DNA of 64,000 nucleotides from Dermatophagoides farinae (taxonomy: Eukaryota; Arthropoda; Arachnida; Sarcoptiformes; Pyroglyphidae), in the NCBI RefSeq assembly GCF_024713945.1, contig NW_027461517.1, forward strand, positions 124,001 through 188,000, in the 5' to 3' direction. Below, one piece after another: positions 19,220-29,326 of the stretch; position 1 is the first letter of the stretch; every line of letters begins with the position of its first letter. The position numbers were made by a program, and so were the translations under genes. Under the pieces are notes generated by a model. The model was not told where the DNA came from. It did no database searches and worked only from the letters and a program-made list of their open reading frames with translations.

Positions 19220-20941
19220 TTAACCCTTCAAAACGCCTACGGGAGCGAATTTAACGCACTTCAAACTGATTTTCGATCTTTCACAGACGTTGACCACGTC
19301 ATCAATGTCTTTGTAGCACTCTGGAGCTTCTTCAACCGCGGCAGCTTCGTTGCCTATTTTCAATATAATGTTCTTTTTTCGCAGATCAGAGAGCAAGTCA
19401 TCTTTCTTAATGATCGACTTTGCTTTGGAGCGAGACATGGCGCGTCCGGCTCCGTGGCACGTGCTACAAAAGCTAGTGTTGAGGCCTTCACGAGTTCCTA
19501 AAAGCAGATAACTAGCCGTCCCCATGCTTCCGCCGACTAAAGCAGGCTGTCCAATTTTCTTGTATTCATCGCACAGCTCAGCGGCCCCCGGAGGCAAACA
19601 GCGTGTCGCGCCTTTTCTATGAATCAAAAGTGTTTTCTTTCCGTCTGAAGTGTCTAACTGATCAACCGACACCAAATTATGTGAAACATCGTAAACAAGA
19701 CTCATATCCAGCTCTTGAGGCGTTTTTTCAAAAACCTGTTCAAAGGTCTTTCGGATTTCGTGCGTTATAAGTGCTCGGTTGACCCAAGCAAAATTGGCAC
19801 AAGCAGACATTGAATCAATGTAGAGCTTCCCAAGAGGGCTGTTGGCTGGGCAACAAGCTAGTTGGGGGTCGGTGCAGTAGTAACCAAGCCTCTGCAAATC
19901 TTTTTTCAGCAGTTTGTTGTGGGACTTCTCCTCCGACTTTCTAAGTCTGACGAAACTATTTGCAGATTGCTTTTGCCGGATGGTCTTGCAGTTGAAACGC
20001 CTGATTTTTTTTTTCTTGCTGCGATCCTTAACAAACCTGCCATACTTGTTTTTGTTCTTCGCCTTTAATTCTTCCTTTACTTTTTCAATTTGCTTAATCG
20101 TTTTGTCCACAAAATCTGAACAGATTTTATGTCCGAGGCCTCTAGAGCCGGTGTGTAACATGATCACTAGCTGGCCTGGAGCTGTTATTCCAAACTTCTT
20201 GGCGCTCGCCACATCAAAAATTTTCTCGACTTGCTGCATTTCTAAATAATGATTGCCGGACCCTAAAGTCCCGAGCTGCTTAGTACCTCGCTTCAATATT
20301 TCCTCACTGAAAGCTTCTAAAGAACTAACATTTATTTTTCCTTTACGCTCACAAAAAGCAACGTCTTCTTTCCACGCGTAATTGTTGTCAACTGCCCAGT
20401 CCAAACCAAGTCGTAATATGTCTCTAATGTTATCTACCTTGAATTTATTTTTTTTATTTTTTTCCAAACCCGTTGGAATACACTTGAACAACGTATCAAA
20501 AAGGCTTGGAAGCTTATCTTTCACAGCATTGTAAAATAAATTTGTGCGAATCAATCTCACACCACAATTGATGTCGAACCCAATACCACCAGGAGAAATA
20601 ATCGCATTTGGTTTAGACATATCAAACGCAGCAACACTTCCTATACAAAAACCGTAGCCGCAGTGCACATCTGGCAGTAGTACCGGGTATTTGTATAATC
20701 CAGGAAGCTGTGAAACATTGGCTGCTTGTAGTAAAGCAGGACAAAAATTTTTTTTATGCACAGACTGTGCAATCTCATTTATTAAATCATGCAGTTGCTG
20801 TTCGTTGACAACAGCGTAAAACGAACAAGTTGGAATACCATTCCTAACTACGGAAATTTTAAAAAAACAATCTTTTTCCTGCACCCATTTCAGGATGATT
20901 GTCTTTTTTTTAATCCAGAGCTTTTTAAAGTCTGATGTCAT
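19220..20941 (-). CDS. RTCB: RtcB/HSPC117 RNA-splicing ligase with basic insert
   Basis: The ligase joins 2',3'-cyclic phosphate and 5'-OH ends, as in tRNA exon joining and XBP1/HAC1-type mRNA splicing. The ATG at 20941 gives 573 residues; the frame also extends 7 codons to a GTG that is not needed. All core motifs are present: SPGGIGFDINCG (metal Cys), GSGNHY, HTGSRGLGH, YDVSHN, HRKGATR, GGSMGT, the guanylylated His at about 496 in TCHGAGR, and the terminal VGVLKG. Human RTCB has 505 residues; the excess is a Lys/Arg-rich insert at about residues 282-352 between the HTGSRGLGH helix and the YYCTDPQLAC segment. It could be a nuclear localisation or RNA-binding element. Confidence 0.95.
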   Translation of the reverse strand: MTSDFKKLWIKKKTIILKWVQEKDCFFKISVVRNGIPTCSFYAVVNEQQLHDLINEIAQSVHKKNFCPALLQAANVSQLPGLYKYPVLLPDVHCGYGFCIGSVAAFDMSKPNAIISPGGIGFDINCGVRLIRTNLFYNAVKDKLPSLFDTLFKCIPTGLEKNKKNKFKVDNIRDILRLGLDWAVDNNYAWKEDVAFCERKGKINVSSLEAFSEEILKRGTKQLGTLGSGNHYLEMQQVEKIFDVASAKKFGITAPGQLVIMLHTGSRGLGHKICSDFVDKTIKQIEKVKEELKAKNKNKYGRFVKDRSKKKKIRRFNCKTIRQKQSANSFVRLRKSEEKSHNKLLKKDLQRLGYYCTDPQLACCPANSPLGKLYIDSMSACANFAWVNRALITHEIRKTFEQVFEKTPQELDMSLVYDVSHNLVSVDQLDTSDGKKTLLIHRKGATRCLPPGAAELCDEYKKIGQPALVGGSMGTASYLLLGTREGLNTSFCSTCHGAGRAMSRSKAKSIIKKDDLLSDLRKKNIILKIGNEAAAVEEAPECYKDIDDVVNVCERSKISLKCVKFAPVGVLKG

Positions 20942-21114
20942 GATTGTCTCGCGAACAATCACGCCAAAAAATCATTCCTTATTTTTTTTGAAATAGTTGA
21001 TTATTTTTTAAAAAATATTCGCAAGTCTGAAAAATAAATCAGTGAAAAAAAGCGGGACTGGCTAAATTTGGTTGGAAATTTTCATGAATAAAGGGAGGCT
21101 AAAAACTACTTTTT

Positions 21115-21621
21115 ATGAATATTCACAACATTTCTAAGAAAGCTTCGTCTTTCATAAACCACAAGCCATTCCACCCCGGCAGCTGGAAAAACTTGGAAAA
21201 AATAATAGCTGCCGAACAAAAAGAAAATGAACGACTCGAACAAATTGCTCGAAACGAAATCAAACGACAAAAAGCCGTTGAACTTCAACAGCTCGAAAGC
21301 TTGTACAACAAAAACGGGCTCAATCTCGTCAAAAACTCTCGAAAAGTGGTTCTTTTCAATGAAGACGAAATGCACAACGAACTCGATAAACCGCCACCAG
21401 TAGTTCCTATTGAGTTTGTCGAAAGAACTGCCAAGGGTTACATCAATGAAACGGACATAAAGATGAAGATCATTCAAGATCCGCTTTTAAATATCAGAAA
21501 AATTAAACACAACGCGTCCAAGTCTGCGCCAGCCGAAAAAAAAAATGTTCTTACTGTAAAAAAAACGGTCAAAACAAAAGACAGTAAAAAGTCAATACTT
21601 AATAAACTTAAACTAATGTAG
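21115..21621 (+). CDS. CIR N-terminal domain protein (CIR1/CWC25-like)
   Basis: A 168-residue protein whose first ~60 residues match the Cir_N domain: KPFHPGSWKNLEKIIAAEQK followed by a Glu/Lys/Gln helix and NKNGLNL. This domain occurs in spliceosome-associated proteins such as CIR1 and CWC25, and the NGLN element after the helix is most like CIR1. The rest is a Lys-rich, probably disordered tail ending in KKSILNKLKLM. It is divergent from RtcB (173 bp between the ATGs) and converges on the four-exon gene at 21664. A role in pre-mRNA splicing is likely but inferred. Confidence 0.7.
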   Translation: MNIHNISKKASSFINHKPFHPGSWKNLEKIIAAEQKENERLEQIARNEIKRQKAVELQQLESLYNKNGLNLVKNSRKVVLFNEDEMHNELDKPPPVVPIEFVERTAKGYINETDIKMKIIQDPLLNIRKIKHNASKSAPAEKKNVLTVKKTVKTKDSKKSILNKLKLM

Positions 21622-21663
21622 ATACAAGTCATACACGTAAACTTGTATTATGTTAATTTCACT

Positions 21664-22367
21664 CTAATATGAGTCGTCTAATTCACACTGGGAAATTAGT
21701 TCGAGTAGCCGATTAGTCATGGCGTGGCAGTACAGCCAATGCGGAGACCCGGGAGAATAGTTCCTAAATCCAGCGAGCGAAAACTGGTACAAAAGACGAA
21801 TAGGCTCTGTGCTGGAGTTATAAGTTCCCATTTCTAAATTACTGTAAAAATGTATTAGTTTTAAACACTTACACAAGCACTCGTTTAGGGCTGACAATAT
21901 TGCAATAGGGCTGTGCTGTGGAAAGTAATTCGCGCTGTTTCTTTGCTGCATTACTGTTCCGCGTTATAGGATGGTAAAAAACACTTGCATTAGACTCCCC
22001 GTACTCAATGGGCTAAAATTGAAATTTTATCTGAACTTACATCGTTTATGTGTTTTAGTTCCTCGAACAATCCTTTGCCAACGGGACTCGAAAACAAACT
22101 ACGAAGTACATTTTGCAGTCTCACGTTCCAGTTCGGATGTTTAATACTCCCTTTGCTGTCGCTTTTACTACCGAAATCTAAATTTAAGATATAATGGTTC
22201 AATAAAGGCACCACTTGCCAGGCGTTACGTGAAATACACTAAAAAATATAAATACAGGCCACACATACGTTATTTATAGCTTCCGCTTCTGCCGGAAGCA
22301 ATTTTAAAACCCCTGAAATACTGTTTTCCGTTACTCCTGTTGCAACCAGGTCGTTTAACTCAGGCAT
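21664..22367 (-). CDS. Unknown 204-residue protein (4 exons)
   Basis: Exons are 22367-22269, 22238-22041, 22012-21873 and 21841-21664, with introns of 30 bp (22239-22268, GTATGT), 28 bp (22013-22040, GTAAGT) and 31 bp (21842-21872, GTAAGT, with ACTAAT before the acceptor). Each intron contains stop codons or shifts the frame, yet the spliced frame is open over 205 codons, which is strong evidence for the model. The protein (MPELNDLVATGV... to CELDDSY) is helical with a His/Trp/Tyr-containing C-terminal part; no domain is recognised. It shares a 187-bp divergent promoter with BOP1. Confidence 0.7.
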
Positions 22368-22554
22368 TACAATGCTAAGTTTTTATTATTTATACATTTC
22401 AGCCAAAGAAAATAATTATTAATAAATTCGCAACAAAAAAAAGTTTTCAACAGCAAAACATTGTCAATACAAGCTAATTTATCAGAAAAAAACTTTTGTT
22501 ATATACCTAATATTGGGTGTTTGACTTTACTAGTTTGTCAGTGCTAAAATAGAA

Positions 22555-24696
22555 ATGAGTTTAAACACTCAAGTTGTTGTTGACAATTTCAAAGGCGAAG
22601 ACTGCTACGACAGCGACAATGATTGCTATATAAACAGAGTTGGAAACGTTGACTTGTCTTTGTATGATGGAGAACAACACGCCGGATACAATCTCTTGCA
22701 AGAGAAAATAGCTAACGTTTTTAACAACTCTGCGATTGATAGCTTGCTTCGAAACGCAGATAAAAATGCCTGGCGTAAAATAACAGATCCAGTTGATCAA
22801 AAAGAATATACCATCAGTGACGTCGACCTGGAAATAATTCGTAGAATCAGAGAAAAACGTATCGGCGTGAAACCTCTCAACGAAGAGGACTTCCATGTTG
22901 AATTTTCATCTCTTGACGACCAACAACCGCCTGTTGCGACTCAAGTACATAAAACCGCGTTTGGGGCCAATGTTAACGATGAGCGCGCCATTCGCCGGGT
23001 TATACGCTTAATTAAAACTGGGAAATTTTTCAAATGCCAGCCTAAGAAAAAGTCTTCTGAAGTTCCAGATTTGTGGGGAACGAAGATTTTCGACACAAGC
23101 ACGGACAATAATAACAAAGTTAAAAAACTGCCTCCACAGCACAACGAGAGTTACAACCCTCCAAGAGAGTTTTTACTTTCTGCTGCTGAAGAGAAGGAAC
23201 TGCAAGAAAAAGACGAAGCAAATGCATTCGTTCCTAAGGTTTTTTCAAACCTGCGAGCGGTGCCTGCCTATTCTAACGGAGTGACAGAATGTTTCATCCG
23301 TTGTCTAGACCTCTACATGTGCCCCCGCATCATCAATGCTTACTCGCAAATTAAATCTGTAGATTTGTTGCCTGAACTTCCTTCTTTGGACTTATTCAAG
23401 CCGTTCCCGCAAAAACCTGTTTTGACGCAGCGTTTCCAAGGTCCACCTGTGCGCTGCCTTGACGTGCAAAGCACGGATGCTAACACGGCTGCTGGCTACG
23501 GAGATGGTTCCATGACGATCTTCAATAATTGTATTACACCTTACATTATGGCTGACGTTCATATATCCGCGGTTACACACAAATTTGGAGTTGAACACAT
23601 CATTCTGCATAAAAGGTATCCTATTTTAGTCTTGTCTAGAAGTAACTATGTTTACATATTGCTTCTGAAATCTCAGCAGATCTCGGTTTCCGCGCTTCAA
23701 AATATCATAGGTGGAGGTCTCTTTAAAGATCAACCACTGGAGCATGAGCAGGGTTCTGTTAAGTCGTTGTACAAGCAGCTGTTATCAAACTTTTTACTAG
23801 CGTCTGACAAAATTCCAAACTATCTTGCAGAAGAGGCGGACGAAGCTTATTATAACAAGACTTACAACTGGGTTTCATTTAAAAATAAGTTATTTTTCCA
23901 GGACCTAAAAGACACGTTTGAACCCGTGGTTGCGGATTCTGAAAACGAAAAGAACTTATCTTTTGCAGATACGAGAGATTTTATTCACAGTCTTTTGTCC
24001 AATCAATCGACAGTGATACTTGGGTATTGTATCGCGCTCCCGTACAAGCCAACGTCAATATCGCTCCACAGTTCATCATTATACTTGGCCCTCGCGTTTA
24101 ACCACGCCAAGTCCAACATACATCGTTGCAACATTATTCACCTAAAGCAAAAGCGAATGATTTACCCATTGAAAAACGCCAAAAAGAGTTTGGACATAAT
24201 TGCTGCGATTTTCATTGATTCCAAGCCGCAGCTAATTCTTTGTTTCAACCACTCTGTAATTTTGTTTGATTTAGTCAAACAAACGAAAATCTTCACATTC
24301 AAGAGTGGTTACGAACACCGCGCTTGCGCAATCTACAACGACAACGTCATTTGCACTACAATGACGGGAGAACTTTTATTCTTCGATCCTGAATACGCCC
24401 AAACACCCTGCAAAATCATCAAAATAACAAACACCAGTTTGCCTTCGGTATCTATTCACAAAACACGATCTTTGTTGGTCGTAGGTTCGTGGGGAAACAA
24501 GTTCAATGATAAAACTCAGCAAACCAGAGACTATGCTCAGCTTTTTCACGTACAAACGAACGAATTCACAGCAGCTAATGTCATTCCCTTAAACAGACTT
24601 AAACATAAACACCCAATAACTTGTTGTGGCTGGTTCACGCAAACTTATTGGCTTTCCATCGGATATCAGAACGGATCTATTTTAACTTGGATTTAA
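22555..24696 (+). CDS. ERB1: Ribosome biogenesis protein BOP1/ERB1
   Basis: A 713-residue component of the PeBoW complex (NOP7-ERB1-YTM1 in yeast) needed for ITS2 processing and 60S assembly in the nucleolus. The BOP1NT region (about 70-310) carries the diagnostic blocks NESYNPPREFLLS near residue 198, LRAVPAYSNGVTE, ERCLDLY-like RCLDLYMCPR and LPSLDLFKPFPQ. The C-terminal ~400 residues are a divergent WD40 propeller with a recognisable PPVRCLDV...GYGDGSMTIFN first blade; most WD dipeptides are lost. Length is close to the usual 730-800. Start at the only upstream ATG, in the divergent promoter shared with the 21664 gene. Confidence 0.93.
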   Translation: MSLNTQVVVDNFKGEDCYDSDNDCYINRVGNVDLSLYDGEQHAGYNLLQEKIANVFNNSAIDSLLRNADKNAWRKITDPVDQKEYTISDVDLEIIRRIREKRIGVKPLNEEDFHVEFSSLDDQQPPVATQVHKTAFGANVNDERAIRRVIRLIKTGKFFKCQPKKKSSEVPDLWGTKIFDTSTDNNNKVKKLPPQHNESYNPPREFLLSAAEEKELQEKDEANAFVPKVFSNLRAVPAYSNGVTECFIRCLDLYMCPRIINAYSQIKSVDLLPELPSLDLFKPFPQKPVLTQRFQGPPVRCLDVQSTDANTAAGYGDGSMTIFNNCITPYIMADVHISAVTHKFGVEHIILHKRYPILVLSRSNYVYILLLKSQQISVSALQNIIGGGLFKDQPLEHEQGSVKSLYKQLLSNFLLASDKIPNYLAEEADEAYYNKTYNWVSFKNKLFFQDLKDTFEPVVADSENEKNLSFADTRDFIHSLLSNQSTVILGYCIALPYKPTSISLHSSSLYLALAFNHAKSNIHRCNIIHLKQKRMIYPLKNAKKSLDIIAAIFIDSKPQLILCFNHSVILFDLVKQTKIFTFKSGYEHRACAIYNDNVICTTMTGELLFFDPEYAQTPCKIIKITNTSLPSVSIHKTRSLLVVGSWGNKFNDKTQQTRDYAQLFHVQTNEFTAANVIPLNRLKHKHPITCCGWFTQTYWLSIGYQNGSILTWI

Positions 24697-24773
24697 TTAT
24701 TTCTTGTAATATGTTATATTTTTTGCTTATATTAATTAAAATTTAATTGACTAAAATAATTTCCAAAACCCCT

Positions 24774-25232
24774 ATGAAGGTAAAAGAATATTATAAATCG
24801 AAATATAAAGGAAAAAAAGGAAAAGGTACGTGTGATAAAATATAAAAATTACTTGCAGAAAAACTACTTAAGTATCAAAAGTCGAAAAAAGAGCAAGAAA
24901 GAAAGTCGAAACATGTAAGCAAATTAGAAAGCTTTGGCGAAATAAACTTGGATTCTGATCAACTGTTACTGCAGTACGACAAAAAACTAAATGAGTCTTT
25001 GAAATCAAAAAACGAAACTGTTCCTGTAGTCGAAAAAATCTCCAGAACGCCCAAAATAATAACTAAAACTAAAACTAAACCCGAATCTGGCCTTGAAACG
25101 AGTTCTAAAACTAATGAAGTAAAAACAGAAAAATCAAAAAAAAAATTCAATATTTACAAGCATAAAACAAGTCGTGGCCAACTCAAAATAAGCTGTATGA
25201 GCAAACAGTTGCTTCGCGAACTTAAAAACTAA
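24774..25232 (+). CDS. Small basic protein (2 exons), possibly nucleolar
   Basis: Exon 1 is 24774-24825, the intron 33 bp (24826-24858, GTACGT...TGCAG), exon 2 24859-25232; the product is 141 residues. It opens MKVKEYYKSKYKGKKGK and is dominated by Lys with scattered Ser/Thr/Glu, ending SCMSKQLLRELKN. Such composition is common in nucleolar and ribosome-assembly accessory proteins, but no family motif is certain; a distant similarity to SLX9-like proteins was considered and not supported. It follows BOP1 by 77 bp in the same direction. Without the exon 1 model there is no ATG for the frame. Confidence 0.65.
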
Positions 25233-25449
25233 TTTAAAGAACAATTTTATTTTAACTTCTGACAAGAACAGGAAATTTGATTTAGGCTATTGGTTTTATT
25301 TGCAAGAAAGAATAAAAAGATAAATTATGATAATTTAAACAATTACAAAGAGATATAAATAGTACTAACTCAGTAAATTCACGACCTGTTGACAGATAAT
25401 ATGACAACGTAGAACACATGTCAAAGTAGCAAAATAGCACAAGAAACAC

Positions 25450-26647
25450 TTATTTTAAATATTCATTGATAAAACTCAGTGATTTTTTCGTTTTTTGTGC
25501 CGGTTTGGAAGCAGGTTCGCTTTCTTTATTATTGGGCTCTACAGATTCTGCAGAATTAGCGTTTTCGCTAACACGGTTTTGATTTTGGTTGCTTTGGTTA
25601 TTACTGTCTGTTTTGGTGACAGTAGGGCTCTGAGTTTCGCCAGACGGTTTAATGTGTTGGCTTTCAGCGTGATTTTTAGCATTGTTGTAGTTTTGGTGGG
25701 CGTGTTCGTATCTGCCAAGCTGGTCTTTAACACTCGAATAATGTTTAAACTGCCACTGCTCCATCGTTTCTTTGTCGAAAATTTTGGACAAGGTAATTTT
25801 GAACTCTTCCATAGACAAGCAGTAGTACGCAATGTTGCTGCGTTTTGCAAAAAGTTCGCTACGGCGCCAGAACTCAATTTTACAGGTGTTGCAGGCAGCG
25901 TAGTTTGAAAATTCGAGCGAGACAGCAGTGTAATTTCTCGGGTCATCAAGCAAACCTGACATAAACGCAAGCAACACTTTTCGATAAACATCCATGCAGT
26001 TGTCTGCCGATACATTAAACATGTAAAATCTGTCACCGCTGGTGAACAGAAATGCATTTCGCAACGGAAGTTTGTCTTTGCGATAGCAAAACAACGACAC
26101 CAATGATTTGTCGTTTTTGTGGTCAATCGACTGCAGATTTTTCACAAGGTCAGAACAGGACGAGATCGTTGCTATCAACGTAGGCCCTGGTTTGTACAAA
26201 ATATTGGGAGTTTTAAGAGCCACCAACGGAATTTTATCGAATTTATGCAACACGAACTGGTTTTCGAAAAATATATCATTCCTTGTCTTAATTATCGAAA
26301 GATTCGAAGTCTTTTTGCTCGGATCGGGGTTTCCACTATACGTGGCACTATGATATTGGTGATTTCCATAATTTTTACTGATGTATTTGCCAGAGTTTCG
26401 CGATTTATTTAATTTATAATTTGATTGGTTTTTTGAACTTTTGTAATTTTCATTTGACTTGCTAATATTTGGTACAGGTACAATTTTGTCTTTTCTTTTC
26501 TGTTGTCTATCTAACAGTCTTTTCTTTATTTCGTCTAAGTCTTCAAAATCATCTTCAGAATCACTCTAGAAATAATAAAATTGGGCAACTTACAATATCA
26601 TTCCATGAACACTTCTTGTTATCAGTAATGTTACTTGCTACTGACAT
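25450..26647 (-). CDS. Possible divergent eIF4E-like protein (2 exons)
   Basis: Exon 1 26647-26594 and exon 2 26565-25450 flank a 28-bp intron (26566-26593, GTAAGT...CTAG), giving 389 residues. The N-terminal ~120 residues are disordered and Lys/Ser/Asn-rich and the C-terminal ~90 are N/Q/S/E-rich. The central domain (about 125-295) has a spacing reminiscent of eIF4E: SGDRFYMFNV, then a long helix DVYRKVLLAFMSGLLDD, then the strand KIEFWRRSE, which resembles the GGRW / WLETLL-IGE / KI-xx-WT series. The two cap-stacking tryptophans are not evident, so cap binding is doubtful. The gene model is secure; the family call is tentative. Confidence 0.6.
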
Positions 26648-26915
26648 AACTTCAACGAAATAGCAGCTTTAAACAGATATTTATTTGGTAAATTTAACAG
26701 ATGTTATATTAGAGCAAATATTTATTTTTTTGTTAATAAATTTTTAACGCTTAAAAAAGTAAAAATATCTGCTAAATTAGCGCTTATCAGACGCGATTAT
26801 TTCACTGCATCGAAATAAATTTTGTTGTTTTATTATTTTTAAAAACCATAAACTTATGAACATTTGTTCCTAACAAGCTTTAGCCGCTACTAGTGAAGAC
26901 AATTTAAAACACAAC

Positions 26916-28520
26916 ATGACTGACGCGCTTACGTGCACCGAAGTACGACAACTGAGCACTTCAGAAACATACGAAAAGCTTATTCACCCCAGTCTGCTTC
27001 ACTGTCTGAAAAAATCGAAGTTCAAGGAACTTCGAGACGTCCAACGGTTCATCCTGAGCGTAGCTAGCTTGAAAAACGACATTATCATCAAAGCTCCCAC
27101 TGGTACTGGAAAGACTTTATGTTTCTTATTGCTAGCGCTGTCAAAAGTTCTTTACGACATTGATAACCACTCTGTTCAAGTTGAAAATGTATACAGCAAC
27201 ACTGCGTGGAGACATATTTTGCGTCTCATCATCTTGTGTCCCACAAAGGAACTCTGCTCACAAATTCTGGCTGTGACACATATGCTCTGCGAAGAACTGA
27301 AACATAAGTTGAACGCGTTTGTCGTGACTGAAAAAATAAACACCATTAGCCAAATCATTCCAAACATCAAAGGCAACATCTTGATTTGTACCCCAGCCAC
27401 AATTCAGGCGATGGTCAAGAGTCTGACTGTGAACTTAGCTCCGAAAGAACTTGCGTCCTGCAGTGTGCTTTTGCCAAACGTTTCAGCAATTGTCATAGAT
27501 GAAGCGGATCTCGTCTTATCCACGTATGGGTTTCAAGACGACGTTAACTTCTTATTCAGTCCTTACACGAAAAACAACGTTTCCGTGTTTCCCTCCAACC
27601 AGGTGATTTCAAACAAATTCATGGTTATTCTGACTTGCGCCACTTTCAACGACAGCTTGAACAATCTGTGTCTGATTGCACTTTACAAACCCATTTTGGC
27701 TCTGTTTTTGTTTAAAAATGAAACAATGGAACAAGTCACAAAACTGTGGCCTAAAAAGCTAATCAGTACCACTGAGTGTTTTTACTATACTGCAAACACC
27801 AACCTACTCGACTACATCCGCTGCAGATTTGTTGTTTCGGACAAATGCGAAATTTTTACTACGTCTATCATTTACTACTTATTATCGCAAAAAATTCGTT
27901 CGTATTTTTCCAAGAAAATTTTAGTTTTCGTTTCAAACGACAAAACCCTTGCGAAACTGCACATTTCTTTAAAAGCTCTTGGTGTTTCCTCAAACATGAT
28001 TTCACCTTCTTTTAAAAATACTGCTCAATTCGAAGCCATTAGCAATTTTAATAATAATAAAACCAACGTTCTATTAATGTGCTATAACGAAGAATTCACT
28101 AGCTCTTTGTTTGATGACTCGGAAAAAGTTGTTCCTCAGGATAATAAAAAAAAACTTGTTTCAAAAAAAGGCAGCGTAAAATTCGCTCCCAGACTCAACA
28201 GAGGTATTGATTTCACCAAACTCAACTACCTCATTGTCCACGATGTTTCTTTAAAAACACAAGAATTTGATCACCAAGTTGGAAGACTCGTTAGAAATTA
28301 TTCCATCAAAACTCAGCCCACGTGTCTCGTCGTTCTTAACTCACTAAATCTCCTTCCAGATGCCTGGCCTGAAATTCATAACAAATATCAGTTCAAAGAA
28401 GGCGATGAAATTATCCAAGATGCGCATGTTCAGTACTACTATCGCGTCACTGATGCGCAAAAGAAAGCCAGTCGAGCTCAAATTAAGAATCTATTGAAAA
28501 CATACATTCAAAATAATTGA
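26916..28520 (+). CDS. DBP9: DEAD-box RNA helicase, DBP9/DDX56-like
   Basis: A 534-residue helicase. Domain 1 has the Q-region FKELRDVQ, motif I APTGTGKT (60-67), motif Ia PTKEL, DEAD at 195-198 in VIDEADLVLSTYGFQDDV, and TCAT as motif III. The STYGFQDDV segment after DEAD resembles the SFGYEEDL seen in DBP9/DDX56, nucleolar helicases of 60S biogenesis. Domain 2 keeps ILVFVSN and a late NRGIDF, with HQVGRLVRN replacing the usual HRIGRTGR, so the arginine-finger motif is degenerate. A charged insert precedes RGIDF, also as in DBP9. It is divergent from the 25450 gene with 268 bp between ATGs. Confidence 0.85.
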   Translation: MTDALTCTEVRQLSTSETYEKLIHPSLLHCLKKSKFKELRDVQRFILSVASLKNDIIIKAPTGTGKTLCFLLLALSKVLYDIDNHSVQVENVYSNTAWRHILRLIILCPTKELCSQILAVTHMLCEELKHKLNAFVVTEKINTISQIIPNIKGNILICTPATIQAMVKSLTVNLAPKELASCSVLLPNVSAIVIDEADLVLSTYGFQDDVNFLFSPYTKNNVSVFPSNQVISNKFMVILTCATFNDSLNNLCLIALYKPILALFLFKNETMEQVTKLWPKKLISTTECFYYTANTNLLDYIRCRFVVSDKCEIFTTSIIYYLLSQKIRSYFSKKILVFVSNDKTLAKLHISLKALGVSSNMISPSFKNTAQFEAISNFNNNKTNVLLMCYNEEFTSSLFDDSEKVVPQDNKKKLVSKKGSVKFAPRLNRGIDFTKLNYLIVHDVSLKTQEFDHQVGRLVRNYSIKTQPTCLVVLNSLNLLPDAWPEIHNKYQFKEGDEIIQDAHVQYYYRVTDAQKKASRAQIKNLLKTYIQNN

Positions 28521-28673
28521 ACAAAATAAATTTGAAAAACCCGAAGTCCACTTGAAAAACGTTAAAATAACTTTTTCAATTTTATCTAGTTATATTAGAT
28601 TTGATATTAAAATAAATTAATTTTTTTACTTGTAAATTGACATCATTATAAATACTTTAACGCTATTTTTATT

Positions 28674-29228
28674 ATGGCAGTTAAATGTGCATTAATACTG
28701 AACAACAAACAAATTTGTTTTGTCAGAAAATATTGTCAAATTTCAAACGAACGCATCAATGACTTGATAGATCTTTCTCATGAGCACGATGAGTCAAATA
28801 AATTAATAAAAGCAGATGGCGTCATTTTCGCTTACATGCCCTTAAATGAGACAGTCAATAACAAAAACTTTAGGAAAAACTCGAGCTTTTCTGATCTGGT
28901 CATACTGATTATTTGTGATTTGAGTATAAATTATTTTCAACTCATGGAACTTACTAAAATAATCAGCAACTCATTGATCGATGTCATCGACACGAATTCT
29001 AATTATGAATCGTGTCTTTTTGACATCATTTTTATTTTAGAGGAACTAATCAATTTTAAAGGCGACCTTCAAGTTTCGTCCAACTTTGAACTACAAAAAG
29101 ACGTTATCAACATGGAAAGTTATGCTGAAAAATTGTTTGAAAAAGAACAGAAAAAAAAATATAAAACAGCTATTTTTGAATCAAATAAAAAAGCTTTTGA
29201 ATTGAAGAAAAAACGCCAAAAAAGTTAA
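28674..29228 (+). CDS. ARCN1: Coatomer delta subunit, longin part only
   Basis: A 184-residue protein matching the N-terminal longin domain of delta-COP and the helix after it: FAYMPLNE, ESCLFDIIFILEELINFKGDLQ and NMESYAEKLFEKEQKKKYK correspond to the YQP, CFDLIFAFDEIVALGYRE and EMDSHEEKVF blocks. It assembles with beta-COP in the COPI F-subcomplex. Normal delta-COP has about 500 residues with a C-terminal mu-homology domain; here a TAA follows KKKRQKS directly, no splice donor rescues the frame, and the next gene begins 98 bp on. The subunit therefore seems to lack the MHD. Confidence 0.75.
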   Translation: MAVKCALILNNKQICFVRKYCQISNERINDLIDLSHEHDESNKLIKADGVIFAYMPLNETVNNKNFRKNSSFSDLVILIICDLSINYFQLMELTKIISNSLIDVIDTNSNYESCLFDIIFILEELINFKGDLQVSSNFELQKDVINMESYAEKLFEKEQKKKYKTAIFESNKKAFELKKKRQKS

Positions 29229-29326
29229 AGTAGTTCATTAACTTATTTAACTGTTTTATATTTTGAAAAAACTCATCTAACCATTTAAAATTATATTATC
29301 CTATTTAAGGAAAATTACTTTAAAGA

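Noticed and set aside
25495-26412. Several long plus-strand frames across the eIF4E-like gene.
   Set aside because: They are antisense shadows; the minus strand holds the spliced, continuous coding frame.
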